A stretch of 64,000 nt of DNA, taken from contig JACKQC010000023.1 in assembly GCA_024233085.1 (NCBI GenBank), forward strand, positions 1 through 64,000, given 5' to 3'. A program made the position numbers and the translations under genes. Under the pieces are notes generated by a model. The model saw only the letters and a list, made by a program, of their open reading frames with translations. It was not told the origin of the DNA and did no database searches. Source of the DNA: Akkermansiaceae bacterium (GTDB lineage Bacteria; Verrucomicrobiota; Verrucomicrobiia; Verrucomicrobiales; DEV007). Numbering within the stretch: position 1 is the stretch's first letter; every line of letters starts with the position of its first letter. Shown piece by piece: positions 9,901 through 16,725 of this stretch.

Positions 9901-10431
9901 ACCTTCTCCGGTCCGGACATCGACAGCTCGGGATTGGCGGCTTTGACGAAACTTTCTTCGCTTCAGACAATCGAAATCCGGTCCGACAGCCTGGACGACG
10001 AGGCCCTGGCCGCCTTCGCGGCGATGAAAAAGCTGGGTCGCCTCGACCTTTACTCGGCGAACAACCAATTCACCGCCGCCGGCCTGAAGGAGCTGGCGAA
10101 GTCGAAGTCCATCGAATACCTCGATATTTCCGTGCCAAAACTCGACGGCGAAGGCTGGAAAACCCTCGCCACCTTTCCCGCGCTCAACACGCTCTTCCTT
10201 CACGACTCGCCCATCACCCCGGAGGGCGTCGGGGAGCTGGCGAGGTTGAAAAGTCTCCAACACCTCATGCTCACCGCGGAGGAGGGAGATCTCTCCGACG
10301 AGATCGTCGAGCCCCTGCGCGGTCTGAAGCGGCTTCGAACCCTCGACTTGGCCGGGGCGATTTTTCGAAAAAATCCCGATCTGGTGAAGCGGATTCGCGA
10401 GGCCCTGCCCGCCGTGGAGGTGCGCGGCTGA
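6925..10431 (+). CDS. Transmembrane Ser/Thr protein kinase with LRR ectodomain
   Basis: This is an 1168-residue Hanks-type kinase. The kinase domain (about residues 33-290) has the glycine loop GKGGMGAVYKAR at 40-51, catalytic Lys62 in VAIK, HRDIKPANIM and the DFG magnesium motif. A linker leads to one membrane helix (about 347-369). Next come a Pro/Ala/Glu-rich stalk (about 390-490), a helical region, and a C-terminal array of roughly 15 irregular leucine-rich repeats (about 710-1168). The layout implies a sensor whose LRR part lies outside the cytoplasm and signals to an inner kinase. A good GAGGAG Shine-Dalgarno precedes the ATG. A repeat hairpin begins 14 bp after the stop. Confidence 0.9.
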   Translation: MSDSTTGTGGSGTGPGNFVPPTVEELDAVLDAYEFVEILGKGGMGAVYKARQIALDRLVAIKLLPRIDDGDELRFADRFQREAQAMGRLSHPNIVGVYDFGRTRDGQLYIVMEYVDGTDLHQLIRTGQLTPEHLFGWMPQVCAALQYAHGQGIVHRDIKPANIMINREGVVKVADFGLAKLTGTADTQNTRLTMTNVAMGTPDYVAPESLEVGIEPDHRADLYAIGVILYEMLTGKIPRGAWRPPSVLKPGVDPRFDALINRALDADRDSRFQSASEIGTQLSIIHSTPAGTAVETPSGRKLIVSGPAGTAPESGPVASASAGASSGGKPSTRMRPGAPGSSRRGLPWAIGIGAALVLVGLTAFLAIDMKRADHRVADAIAAAAGGPDLTLPPSTPAPTKPEPTPKSKPAPEPAAHPVPASAPTPEPAKVEPATAEPEPQPSPSPSPVPEKPSDPTPTPDPAAAPAPEKKTQPAPAAQKSKPGTPALPEDTRLAELEKGFRAAFERDANQAFLGALEQLDQGYLRAVERARTAARKNGNLDEVTALDSEKTRMTAGPGVPPADNPGIPASLISLRKTYREAVGKLEATRDEKTAPLYEKYLVALDAYESELTRANRIENALAVREFRKTIVARRSRLKLPAEMAKAGDAPASMPADADAASEVKIVTSSGYRELATWILSEGGWIRIVQDGREIDIRPENAEALPNGRFSVTEAHLTPPEMKDLTDDDFSRFTAAPDLRILELARCPLRHFPALRVMKKLVSARFGQCPNLTDELFADLGKLPVLEDFYFSNEGVPQTSLTGLALDHLAKGKALKAVGLENPPFSDAELAKLAKIPTLETLNLSRSSEVNGSFLDAFAGHPALASLGLSYLDSARFDVARLASLSDVPTLSRLQMDVFTVSAEGFRAIGKLTSLKWLYCQPAPGVGDEDLAALAGLSVLEDLKIDRPQFTGTGVRSLTCGQTLRYLSFFDGPALSNEGLAAVGETFPNLQWLTFSGPDIDSSGLAALTKLSSLQTIEIRSDSLDDEALAAFAAMKKLGRLDLYSANNQFTAAGLKELAKSKSIEYLDISVPKLDGEGWKTLATFPALNTLFLHDSPITPEGVGELARLKSLQHLMLTAEEGDLSDEIVEPLRGLKRLRTLDLAGAIFRKNPDLVKRIREALPAVEVRG

Positions 10432-10445
10432 TCCGGGTCGCCACC

Positions 10446-10478
10446 CAACAGGGTTGAGCCGTCGACCCGACCCTGTTG
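10446..10478. repeat. Inverted pair of the 22-bp-pitch repeat after the kinase gene
   Basis: CAACAGGGTTG at 10446-10456 is followed 22 bp on by the near-complement CGACCCTGTTG at 10468-10478, separated by 11 bp. The pair can fold into a hairpin of about 11-15 bp with mismatches. It begins 14 bp after the stop of the kinase gene and lies before the co-directional SDR gene. There is no T tract, so it is not a textbook intrinsic terminator. Confidence 0.8.
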
Positions 10479-10571
10479 ACTCGCCGGCAAGATGACGGCC
10501 CGCGACGGTCGGCGCGTTCTTTTCGAATCTTCCGGTCGAAACCCGGCCGGCATTCGCTACCGTTCCCGTCC

Positions 10572-11366
10572 ATGAACCAGATCGATTGGACGGAAAAAAT
10601 CGCGATCGTCACCGGCGGCGGGGGCGGGATGGGACAGGCGGCCGCGAAGCGCTTCGCCGACGCCGGCGCCCGGACCTTCGTGTTCGGTCGCACCCTCGAG
10701 TCGCTGCGGGAGACCGCCGCCCTCTCGCCGAATATCGTCCCGGTGGTGTGCGACGTCGCCGACCCCGCGAGCGTCGCCGAAGCGATGAAGGTCGTGCGGG
10801 AGGCCGGGCCGCCCTTCGCCCTCATCCACACCGCCGGCGTCAACACGCCCGACCGCTTCCTGTCCCACGCCGATCCCTCGAAGGAGGCCAGCGCCGAGAC
10901 CTGGAAAAAGGTGATGGAAATCAACGTGCTCGGCGTCGTCCACATGCTCCAGGCCGTGTCCGGGCCGATGGCGGAAGCCGGCGGCGGCCGCATCGTCGTG
11001 GTGTCGTCGACGGCGGGGCACGGGTTCGACTCCTTCGCCGGCGTGCCCTACACCGCGAGCAAGTGGGCGGTCCACGGCCTGCTCTTCACCGCGCGCGCCC
11101 AGCTCAGCGCCCACGGCATCGCCCTCTCCGAATACGCGCCCGGCGAGAGCAACACCCCCATCGTGAAAATGCGCCCCGTCCAGCCGACTCCGGAACACAA
11201 GGCGGCCATGATCCAGACCGGCGACTGCGCCGAGGCCCTGTTTTTCATCGCCTCCCAGGCGCACACCATGGGCGTCATCCAGTTGCCGCTCTACCAGCCA
11301 TTCGGCGGCATGCCGCCCCAGGTCCCGACCCCGTGGCTGCCGGGGCTGGAAATCAAGCCGGCGTGA
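10572..11366 (+). CDS. Short-chain dehydrogenase/reductase
   Basis: The 264-residue protein starts at MNQIDWTEKIAIVTGG. It has the SDR nucleotide-binding motif TGGGGGMGQ (TGxxxGxG class), an HTAGVN variant of the NAG motif, and the catalytic Ser of VVSSTAG with the YTASK (YxxxK) pair. Length and motif spacing fit a classical cytoplasmic NAD(P)-dependent SDR. The C-terminal half, including PWLPGLEIKPA, gives no clue to substrate. An in-frame upstream ATG at 10476 is unlikely because the extra residues lie directly behind the repeat and look unrelated. Neighbours do not suggest a pathway. Confidence 0.88.
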   Translation: MNQIDWTEKIAIVTGGGGGMGQAAAKRFADAGARTFVFGRTLESLRETAALSPNIVPVVCDVADPASVAEAMKVVREAGPPFALIHTAGVNTPDRFLSHADPSKEASAETWKKVMEINVLGVVHMLQAVSGPMAEAGGGRIVVVSSTAGHGFDSFAGVPYTASKWAVHGLLFTARAQLSAHGIALSEYAPGESNTPIVKMRPVQPTPEHKAAMIQTGDCAEALFFIASQAHTMGVIQLPLYQPFGGMPPQVPTPWLPGLEIKPA

Positions 11367-11435
11367 CGCGATGCCGCCCGGCGCCAAAGCGAGCGAAGGC
11401 TTTTCCCGCCGGCCGGTTTTCCCTACGATGCCGTC

Positions 11436-12284
11436 ATGCGATCGAAACTCCCCGTCCTGCTCGCCCTCTGTCTTTCGCTGGCGACCGCCGCGCGCGCCGA
11501 ATTGCCCGCCGACGAGGCCGGCGCCATCGCCTATCTGAAAGCGAAGGGCGTCGAGATCTTTCCCGGACCCGACGGCAAACCCAAGCGCCTCCAGTCCTCC
11601 GGCAAGGAGGGCCTGACGCCGGAGGATTACGCCCTCATGGCCAGGCTCACGACCCTCGAGCAAATGGGCCTCAACGCCGCGCCGCTCACCGGCGATCAGT
11701 GGGGTTTTCTCCAGGCGATGACCGGCCTCAAATCGCTCTCCATCTGGCACGGCCACCACTTCGCCACGCTGGAACCCTTTTGCGGACTCAAAGTCGAGTC
11801 CCTCACCATCGGCGGCTGCATGGGCCTGCGCGATCTGAACAAGGACAATCCCGACCGGCTCCGCGACGCCATCCTGACCCTGCGCGATCTGCCCAATCTC
11901 AAGAAGGGCAACTGGTATCACTCCCCGCTCGCGCCCGACGACACCCATCTCGCCCACATCGCGAGGGAATTCCCGACGCTCGAGGAGCTGCGGCTCGACT
12001 TCACCGCGCCGCGCGGTTCCGAGACGACCATCACGCCGCATGGCCTCGCCGAACTGCAAAAATTGCCGCTGAAACTGCTGAGCGTGGAAAACCCCGCGAC
12101 CCTGACCGCCGACCATTTCAAGGCCCTCGCCGGCATCCGGACCCTGACCACCCTGCTGATCGATGCCCGCCGAAGCGCCGTCGATCCCGGAGCCGTCGCC
12201 GCCTTCCGCGCCGCCCGCCCCGAGGTCGAGGTCGTCGTCGCCGACCGGGACGCCCCCGGCCCCCCGATGCCGGCGCGGAAGTGA
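11436..12284 (+). CDS. Small secreted LRR-like protein
   Basis: The 282-residue product begins with a clear signal peptide (MRSKLPVLLALCLSLATAARA, cleavage near residue 21). The mature part shows repeating strand-turn units with leucines, such as LTTLEQMGLNAAPLTGDQWGFLQ, LKSLSIWHG and FPTLEELRLDF. These resemble the irregular leucine-rich repeats in the ectodomain of the kinase about 1 kb upstream. It ends in a charged PMPARK tail. It is probably a periplasmic binding or scaffold protein. A link with the kinase is inferred only from the similar repeats and proximity. No enzyme motif is visible. Confidence 0.7.
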   Translation: MRSKLPVLLALCLSLATAARAELPADEAGAIAYLKAKGVEIFPGPDGKPKRLQSSGKEGLTPEDYALMARLTTLEQMGLNAAPLTGDQWGFLQAMTGLKSLSIWHGHHFATLEPFCGLKVESLTIGGCMGLRDLNKDNPDRLRDAILTLRDLPNLKKGNWYHSPLAPDDTHLAHIAREFPTLEELRLDFTAPRGSETTITPHGLAELQKLPLKLLSVENPATLTADHFKALAGIRTLTTLLIDARRSAVDPGAVAAFRAARPEVEVVVADRDAPGPPMPARK

Positions 12285-12339
12285 TTCCCGCGCTCGGTGA
12301 AAACGGCGTGGGGACGGAGAGGCGCCCGCGCCCCCCCCT

Positions 12340-15300
12340 TCAAAACAGCTCGTACCACCGTTTCTCGGTCACCGGATCGACGTACTTCACCGCCGACCAG
12401 TGAACCCAGCGGATGCGGCCCCGCAGTTCGCCCTTTTTCGCGATGCGGACCTTGTGCAGACCGCCGTAGCCGTCGGCGGCCGCGCCGGAATCCTGCAGGA
12501 AGGCGTGCAGTTGTTGCAGCTTCGGTCCCGTCGCCTCCCGCAGATTTTTCACCGTGAAGGGCGCTTCGGTCACGGAGCCTGAGCCACCGCCGCCGCCGGC
12601 GGCGAGAATCATGCCCAGTTCGGTGTCCTGCACCGCCCCCTTGTGGAGATCGGGGTAAACATTGGCCACCCCGGTCATGGCCGTGTGGGCGAGCCGGGTC
12701 ACGAGGCCGAGATAGGGGCCGAACGTTTTCAGCCACTTCCGGGTCCGCCGCACGGAGTAGCGGCCGGGCAGGTCTTTTCCGCGTTTCGACGGATGGAGCA
12801 TCGTTTCCAGCACCGGGACGGGCAGGCGATAGTGCTCGCACACGAGCACCGCCTCGTACAGCACCGTCGCGATCTTCAGATTCCCGGGGAAAGCCCACGG
12901 CATTTCCCGCACCCGCACCAGCCGCGGCCCGTTTCTCTCGCCGTCGTTCAGATAGCGCGCGATCGCCTCCACCTGCTCGCCCAATGCCGGCAGCTCCTTC
13001 TGGAGTTCGTCATAGATCGCTTTCGCCTGCCCGGAAAGGTCGTCGATTTTGCCGTCGATGGCGCTGAGCTTTTCGAGGAGATGACGTTCGGTTCGTTGAA
13101 CCTGCAACGTAAGACTCTGCCCGCTTTCCCGGATTTCCCCGGTAAGACTCGACCGGGCGTCGCGGAGTTGGAAAGCAATGTCCTCCAGCCGTTCATCGAG
13201 ATTTGGCGGACTGGCGAGCAACAACGGCCCCGATTCAATCTCCTTGTCGCAAAGGTCGCAATGGAGGGGCGTTCCGGTCCGGGCGTTGACTTCCACGGTG
13301 TTGAATTTGAAAAACTCGCGCCCGAAACACGCTTCGCCGCCTTTGCAGGCGGGCGCGCAGGAGATGAAACGGCGAATCCGGGCCTTCTGGGCAAGCTTGT
13401 TCTTAAGTTCGATCAAAAGGTGCCTTACCAGAATCTCCCATTGCGTTGGGAAGCCGCCCCGGTAGGAAAGCGTCAGCCGCGTCCGCGGGCCGCCCCGCAC
13501 TTCCGGGTCGAAGGTCGCCTTCACCTCCCGTCCCTCGCCCAGGTCGCGATAGACCCCGTGGCGCCAGGCTTTGAAACGCTCACGGTTGGGCGTCGGGAGT
13601 TCGTCCTCGATATCCGTGTCCCGCAGCCGGGACGTGAAGCGCCAGTTCAGCCCGATTTCCTCCACCAAGTCGATGGGGTTGCCGCCGCCGTCGATGAACT
13701 GGTATCCCACCGTCCACACGTTTCCATGCGTCCATCCCGTGGGCAGATTGTCGGGCGGATCTTCATTCAGCCGTTCCGGAAAGGTGATCCGCATCCCCGG
13801 ATTCGGCGGCGTCCATGGATCGTGGTCCACCCAGCAGAATCCCGCCTGGATGAGCAGTTGCAGCAGCGGCTCGTGGGTCTCGGGCGGGTAGGGCGCCTTG
13901 CCGTCCATCGAGTCGCGGGCCACGATTCGGCAAAAATCCTCGTACCGGATCACGCCGTATTCGTGCTTCGTGACTTCGGCGTTCAGGATTTCCGCCGCCG
14001 CGCGGGTGACCCATTCGGGGCGCAGCACCACGAGGTTGGCGAGCGTGCCCTCCTCCCGGTAGTAGGCCCAGCGGCCCATGTGATACATCCGGCTGGCGAA
14101 CTGCCGCGCGTCGTCGTCCGTCAGGCCGGGGTGTCTTCGGACGCGGGCCGCGTAGTCTTCCCAGTCGAGATACAGCTCCGGCCAGCCGGGGTCGTCCGCG
14201 CCGCCGGTCGCCTCGGTGAAAAGGGGCGCCCACCGCTTCTCCATCGTCAGGGTCACGAACCCGCTCTCGACCGCCTCGCGGATGACGCATCGTTTCAGGG
14301 CCTCGACCCCTTCGCGGTCTCCGATGGTGTTGAGGTGGTGAAAGGCCACGGCCGCCTCGTCCGGCAGCGCCTCCCGGAGCAGGCTTCGCAGGCGCTCGAT
14401 CTCCGCCGGGTCCAGCGTGGCCGCCTCGCAGTCGTCCTGGTGGCTGGCGACGATGAAGACTTTCGCGTCCGACGGCGCGACCTGGGTGGTGACCAGTTCC
14501 AGTTGCTGCACCAGCTCCCGCCAGGTGCGCTCCCGGTGGCGCGGATCCCACAGGGCCAGATAGACGCCGTGGGAATAGAAAAGCTGCTGCGTCGCCCGGT
14601 AATGCGTCTGCCCGCCGAAATCCCAGGCATTGAACCGCGCCTTTCCGAGCCGCAGATCCTTGCGCTCCAGCGGATGGGTTTGGGGGCGGTCCCCCTGGTA
14701 GTTCGGTTCGCCCCGCAGCGCCGCCAGCAGGGAACTCTTGCCCACCTCCGGCGGCCCGATCAGCAGGAGCTTCCCCTCGGGCAGGGCGGTCTTTTCCGCG
14801 TCGAGATAGCGGAAGAGCGCCTCAATCCCGGAATCCGCCGCCGCCAGAAGCGCCCGGTCCAGCGGGTTGCCTCCGAGGTCGAGAAATTGGAGCTGAGCGA
14901 GCCTGGAGAAATCCTCGGGCAGGGAGGCGAGTCGGTTGCCCCAGAGGACGAGAGATTGGAGCTGAGCGAGCCTGGAGAAATCCCCGGGCAGAGAGGCGAG
15001 TTGGTTGCCTTTGAGGTCGAGAGATTGGAGCTGAGCGAGCCTGGAGAAATCCTCGGGCAGGGAGGCGAGCTGGTTGGCTGCGAGGTCGAGATATTGGAGC
15101 TGAGCGAGCCTGGAGAAATCCTCGGGCAGGGAGGCGAGGCCCACGCGCCTCAGATTGACCACCCGGAGGCCCGTCAATCGCGTCAGCTCCCGGGGCGGCG
15201 CGTCGAAGCGGTTTCCCATTATGTTCCCGTAACCATTGCCGAGGTGCAGCGCCCCGACGCGGTCGCCGAGGGCAACCAGGGCGGGGGGGAGGCCGTGGAG

Positions 15301-15474
15301 GCCGAAGTTGGAGAGATCGATGACCAGGTCCCCGGCGCCGGGGCCCCGCGCCGCCTCCGCGTCGGCGACGACCGCGGCGATCCGCTTTTCCGCGCCGGCA
15401 TGGGCGGCCATCGGGTCGGGGAAGTGTGGCTTACGGACGTTCCCCCAATCGTCGCTCCAGGGTTCTTCAGTCAT
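12340..15474 (-). CDS. Roco protein: LRR - Roc GTPase - COR - zinc-ribbon-like module
   Basis: This is a 1044-residue cytoplasmic GTPase of the bacterial Roco family. LRRs occupy about residues 78-200, four of them almost identical 23-residue units (LASLPEDFSRLAQLQ). The Roc domain (about 230-420) has the P-loop GPPEVGKSS, the G3 motif DFGGQ and a non-canonical G4 region, SHQDD. A COR domain follows (about 440-620). Near 706-745 is a cysteine cluster (CAPACKGGEAC and CDLCDKE) typical of zinc ribbons. A heptad-rich coiled coil (about 755-840) and a unique C-terminal domain follow. Roco proteins dimerise through COR. I chose the ATG giving MTEEPW; the frame is open 226 codons further upstream, but that stretch runs through repeat DNA. 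Confidence 0.88.
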   Translation of the reverse strand: MTEEPWSDDWGNVRKPHFPDPMAAHAGAEKRIAAVVADAEAARGPGAGDLVIDLSNFGLHGLPPALVALGDRVGALHLGNGYGNIMGNRFDAPPRELTRLTGLRVVNLRRVGLASLPEDFSRLAQLQYLDLAANQLASLPEDFSRLAQLQSLDLKGNQLASLPGDFSRLAQLQSLVLWGNRLASLPEDFSRLAQLQFLDLGGNPLDRALLAAADSGIEALFRYLDAEKTALPEGKLLLIGPPEVGKSSLLAALRGEPNYQGDRPQTHPLERKDLRLGKARFNAWDFGGQTHYRATQQLFYSHGVYLALWDPRHRERTWRELVQQLELVTTQVAPSDAKVFIVASHQDDCEAATLDPAEIERLRSLLREALPDEAAVAFHHLNTIGDREGVEALKRCVIREAVESGFVTLTMEKRWAPLFTEATGGADDPGWPELYLDWEDYAARVRRHPGLTDDDARQFASRMYHMGRWAYYREEGTLANLVVLRPEWVTRAAAEILNAEVTKHEYGVIRYEDFCRIVARDSMDGKAPYPPETHEPLLQLLIQAGFCWVDHDPWTPPNPGMRITFPERLNEDPPDNLPTGWTHGNVWTVGYQFIDGGGNPIDLVEEIGLNWRFTSRLRDTDIEDELPTPNRERFKAWRHGVYRDLGEGREVKATFDPEVRGGPRTRLTLSYRGGFPTQWEILVRHLLIELKNKLAQKARIRRFISCAPACKGGEACFGREFFKFNTVEVNARTGTPLHCDLCDKEIESGPLLLASPPNLDERLEDIAFQLRDARSSLTGEIRESGQSLTLQVQRTERHLLEKLSAIDGKIDDLSGQAKAIYDELQKELPALGEQVEAIARYLNDGERNGPRLVRVREMPWAFPGNLKIATVLYEAVLVCEHYRLPVPVLETMLHPSKRGKDLPGRYSVRRTRKWLKTFGPYLGLVTRLAHTAMTGVANVYPDLHKGAVQDTELGMILAAGGGGGSGSVTEAPFTVKNLREATGPKLQQLHAFLQDSGAAADGYGGLHKVRIAKKGELRGRIRWVHWSAVKYVDPVTEKRWYELF
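14886..15161 (-). repeat. Four 69-bp tandem repeats inside the Roco LRR region
   Basis: The motif ATTGGAGCTGAGCGAGCCTG starts at 14886, 14955, 15024 and 15093, exactly 69 bp apart (23 codons). The shared part of each unit is nearly identical at DNA level, and only the variable LRR surface positions differ. This suggests recent tandem duplication of an LRR unit with diversity kept at exposed positions. Confidence 0.9.
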
Positions 15475-15596
15475 CGGCGTTTTTCGCGGTTGCGGGCGCA
15501 GTGTGACCGGCTTCGCGAAGCGGCACAAGCCCAAACGCCAACGCCGACGGCGCAACACGCGGCCCGTCCCAATCCGCGCCCGGAAACGGGCCGACC

Positions 15597-15629
15597 CAAC
15601 AGGGTTGAGTCGGGGACTCAACCCTGTTG
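15597..15629. repeat. Inverted pair of the 22-bp-pitch repeat, perfect 15-bp hairpin
   Basis: CAACAGGGTTGAGTC (15597-15611) pairs perfectly with GACTCAACCCTGTTG (15615-15629) across a 3-nt GGG loop. The cores are 22 bp apart as at all other loci. It lies 123 bp upstream of the chosen Roco start and is the most symmetrical member of the family. No stop codon of a recognisable gene is nearby, unlike the other inverted pairs. Confidence 0.88.
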
Positions 15630-15849
15630 AACCGGCCGCCCGGGCACGGGAAAAATCGTTTTTCCCATGGGAACGGAAGCGTTTCCCGAAGGTCCGGGCC
15701 CCACCCGGCTGACGCCGCCCGCCTTTACCCCCGCCGTGGGCGGAAGCCGGCACGGGGAAAAATCGAGTTTTCGGCGAGCGAGGGCGCGGCTCGGAGCCGG
15801 GCGGCGAATTTCCGCGCAAGTCATTGGACAAAGGGATTTTAGAGGGACC

Positions 15850-16090
15850 GAGGGGGTACCTCCGAGGTACCCCCTCGACCTTCGGAGGTACCCCTTCGAT
15901 CTTCCGAAGTACCCGGCCGATCTTCGGTAGGTCGGCGTCAAGGTTCAGAAGATCGGCGCCGACCCTCTCGAGGGTCGAAGCCGAGCTTGCGAGGTCCGGC
16001 GTCGAGCCTTCGAGGGTCGTCGCCGATCCTCCGGGACCGCGGATTCGAGCTTCGGAAGTCCGGCGCCGATCCTCCGAAGGTCGGCGGCAA
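15850..16090. repeat. Degenerate array of about eleven 20-22-bp palindromic units
   Basis: Units ending in GAGGT, GAAGT, GGGT or similar have their final T at about 15868, 15889, 15910, 15932, 15953, 15975, 15995, 16017, 16037, 16059 and 16081. Steps are therefore 20-22 bp. A late, well-conserved unit reads CGGCGCCGATCCTCCGAAGG and is itself an imperfect palindrome. On the minus strand this frame is open and would read heptads such as LRKIEGVPPKVEGV, continuous with the Roco frame. Divergence between units suggests it is older than the array at 251-586. The gap 15630-15849 holds nothing else I recognise. Confidence 0.7.
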
Positions 16091-16208
16091 GGCTTTTCAT
16101 TTTGGCGCGACCCTTCAAAGAACCGGCCAGGGCCGGTGTCGGAGACACGCAAATCGGCGCCGCCGATTGACGCTTTCCAATCGGCGAGGCGGTTTTACGG
16201 TCGGCGCC

Positions 16209-16352
16209 ATGCTCGATATTCGCCTGCTTCGTGAGGACGCCGACTCGGTCAAGGAACGGCTGAAACCCCGCGGGGGCGAGGCGTGGTCCCTGGACGGACG
16301 GAGCCCCCACCGCCTCACATCCGCAGGGCAAAGGAAATACCCAGGGCGTTGA
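16209..16352 (+). pseudogene. serS 5' fragment (seryl-tRNA synthetase N-terminus)
   Basis: The frame starts MLDIRLLREDADSVKERL and continues KPRGGEAW, which matches the canonical N-terminus of seryl-tRNA synthetase (MLDIxLLRExPxxVKxxLxxRGG). Similarity ends after about 26 residues (near base 16290). The frame then runs on through 21 unrelated residues (SLDGRSPHRL onward) to a TGA and overlaps the 3' end of the opposing membrane-protein gene. The rest of the synthetase is absent from the window. It is either a truncated duplicate left by recombination or an assembly join. A complete serS must exist elsewhere in the genome. Confidence 0.65.
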
Positions 16353-16725
16353 TGGCGGAAAGAATGGCGACCGCCGCCAGAAACGCCCAGCGCCATCGAC
16401 CCTTCAGCTTGCCCGCGATGACCACGATGGGGAATACCAGGAAAACCGCCACGAACAGGCCGGAGAACGCGATCATCCATCCCGCTCCCGTCAGCGCGCG
16501 CAGCGGGGTTCGCACGCCGAGCCATTGACCCGCCAGCATGCCGGGCGCGACGGCGAAAAGCTTCAGGTAGGCCCGGACGCAATGGCCGCACTCCGTGAGC
16601 GGGCCGATGCCGAGCAAAGGCAGCAACTGCGGCGGGTAGATCGCGGCCAGCGTCCGCCACAGCGGCCGGACCCACCAGCGGGCGGCGGTTTTTTCCATCG
16701 CCACCGGCGTGTCCGTCGCGTTCAC
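16315..16725 (-). CDS. Small membrane protein with CGHC motif, coupled to metX
   Basis: This 136-residue protein from a GTG start has the start overlapping the metX stop as GTGA, implying translational coupling. An ATG at 16698 would give 127 residues. It contains about three hydrophobic segments (LPLLGIGPL; MIAFSGLFVAVFLVFPIVVIAG; WAFLAAVAILSAINALGISF). ECGHCVRAYLKLF carries a CxxC pair in a loop after the first segment. I do not recognise the family. The CxxC could be redox-active or bind metal, but this is inference. Its last codons overlap the serS fragment on the other strand. Confidence 0.7.
   Translation of the reverse strand: MNATDTPVAMEKTAARWWVRPLWRTLAAIYPPQLLPLLGIGPLTECGHCVRAYLKLFAVAPGMLAGQWLGVRTPLRALTGAGWMIAFSGLFVAVFLVFPIVVIAGKLKGRWRWAFLAAVAILSAINALGISFALRM

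Noticed and set aside
15475..16152. N-terminal extension of the Roco protein by 226 residues
   Set aside because: The open frame runs through the hairpin at 15597 and the palindromic array, which point to non-coding DNA. The ATG of MTEEPW begins the family-like sequence.
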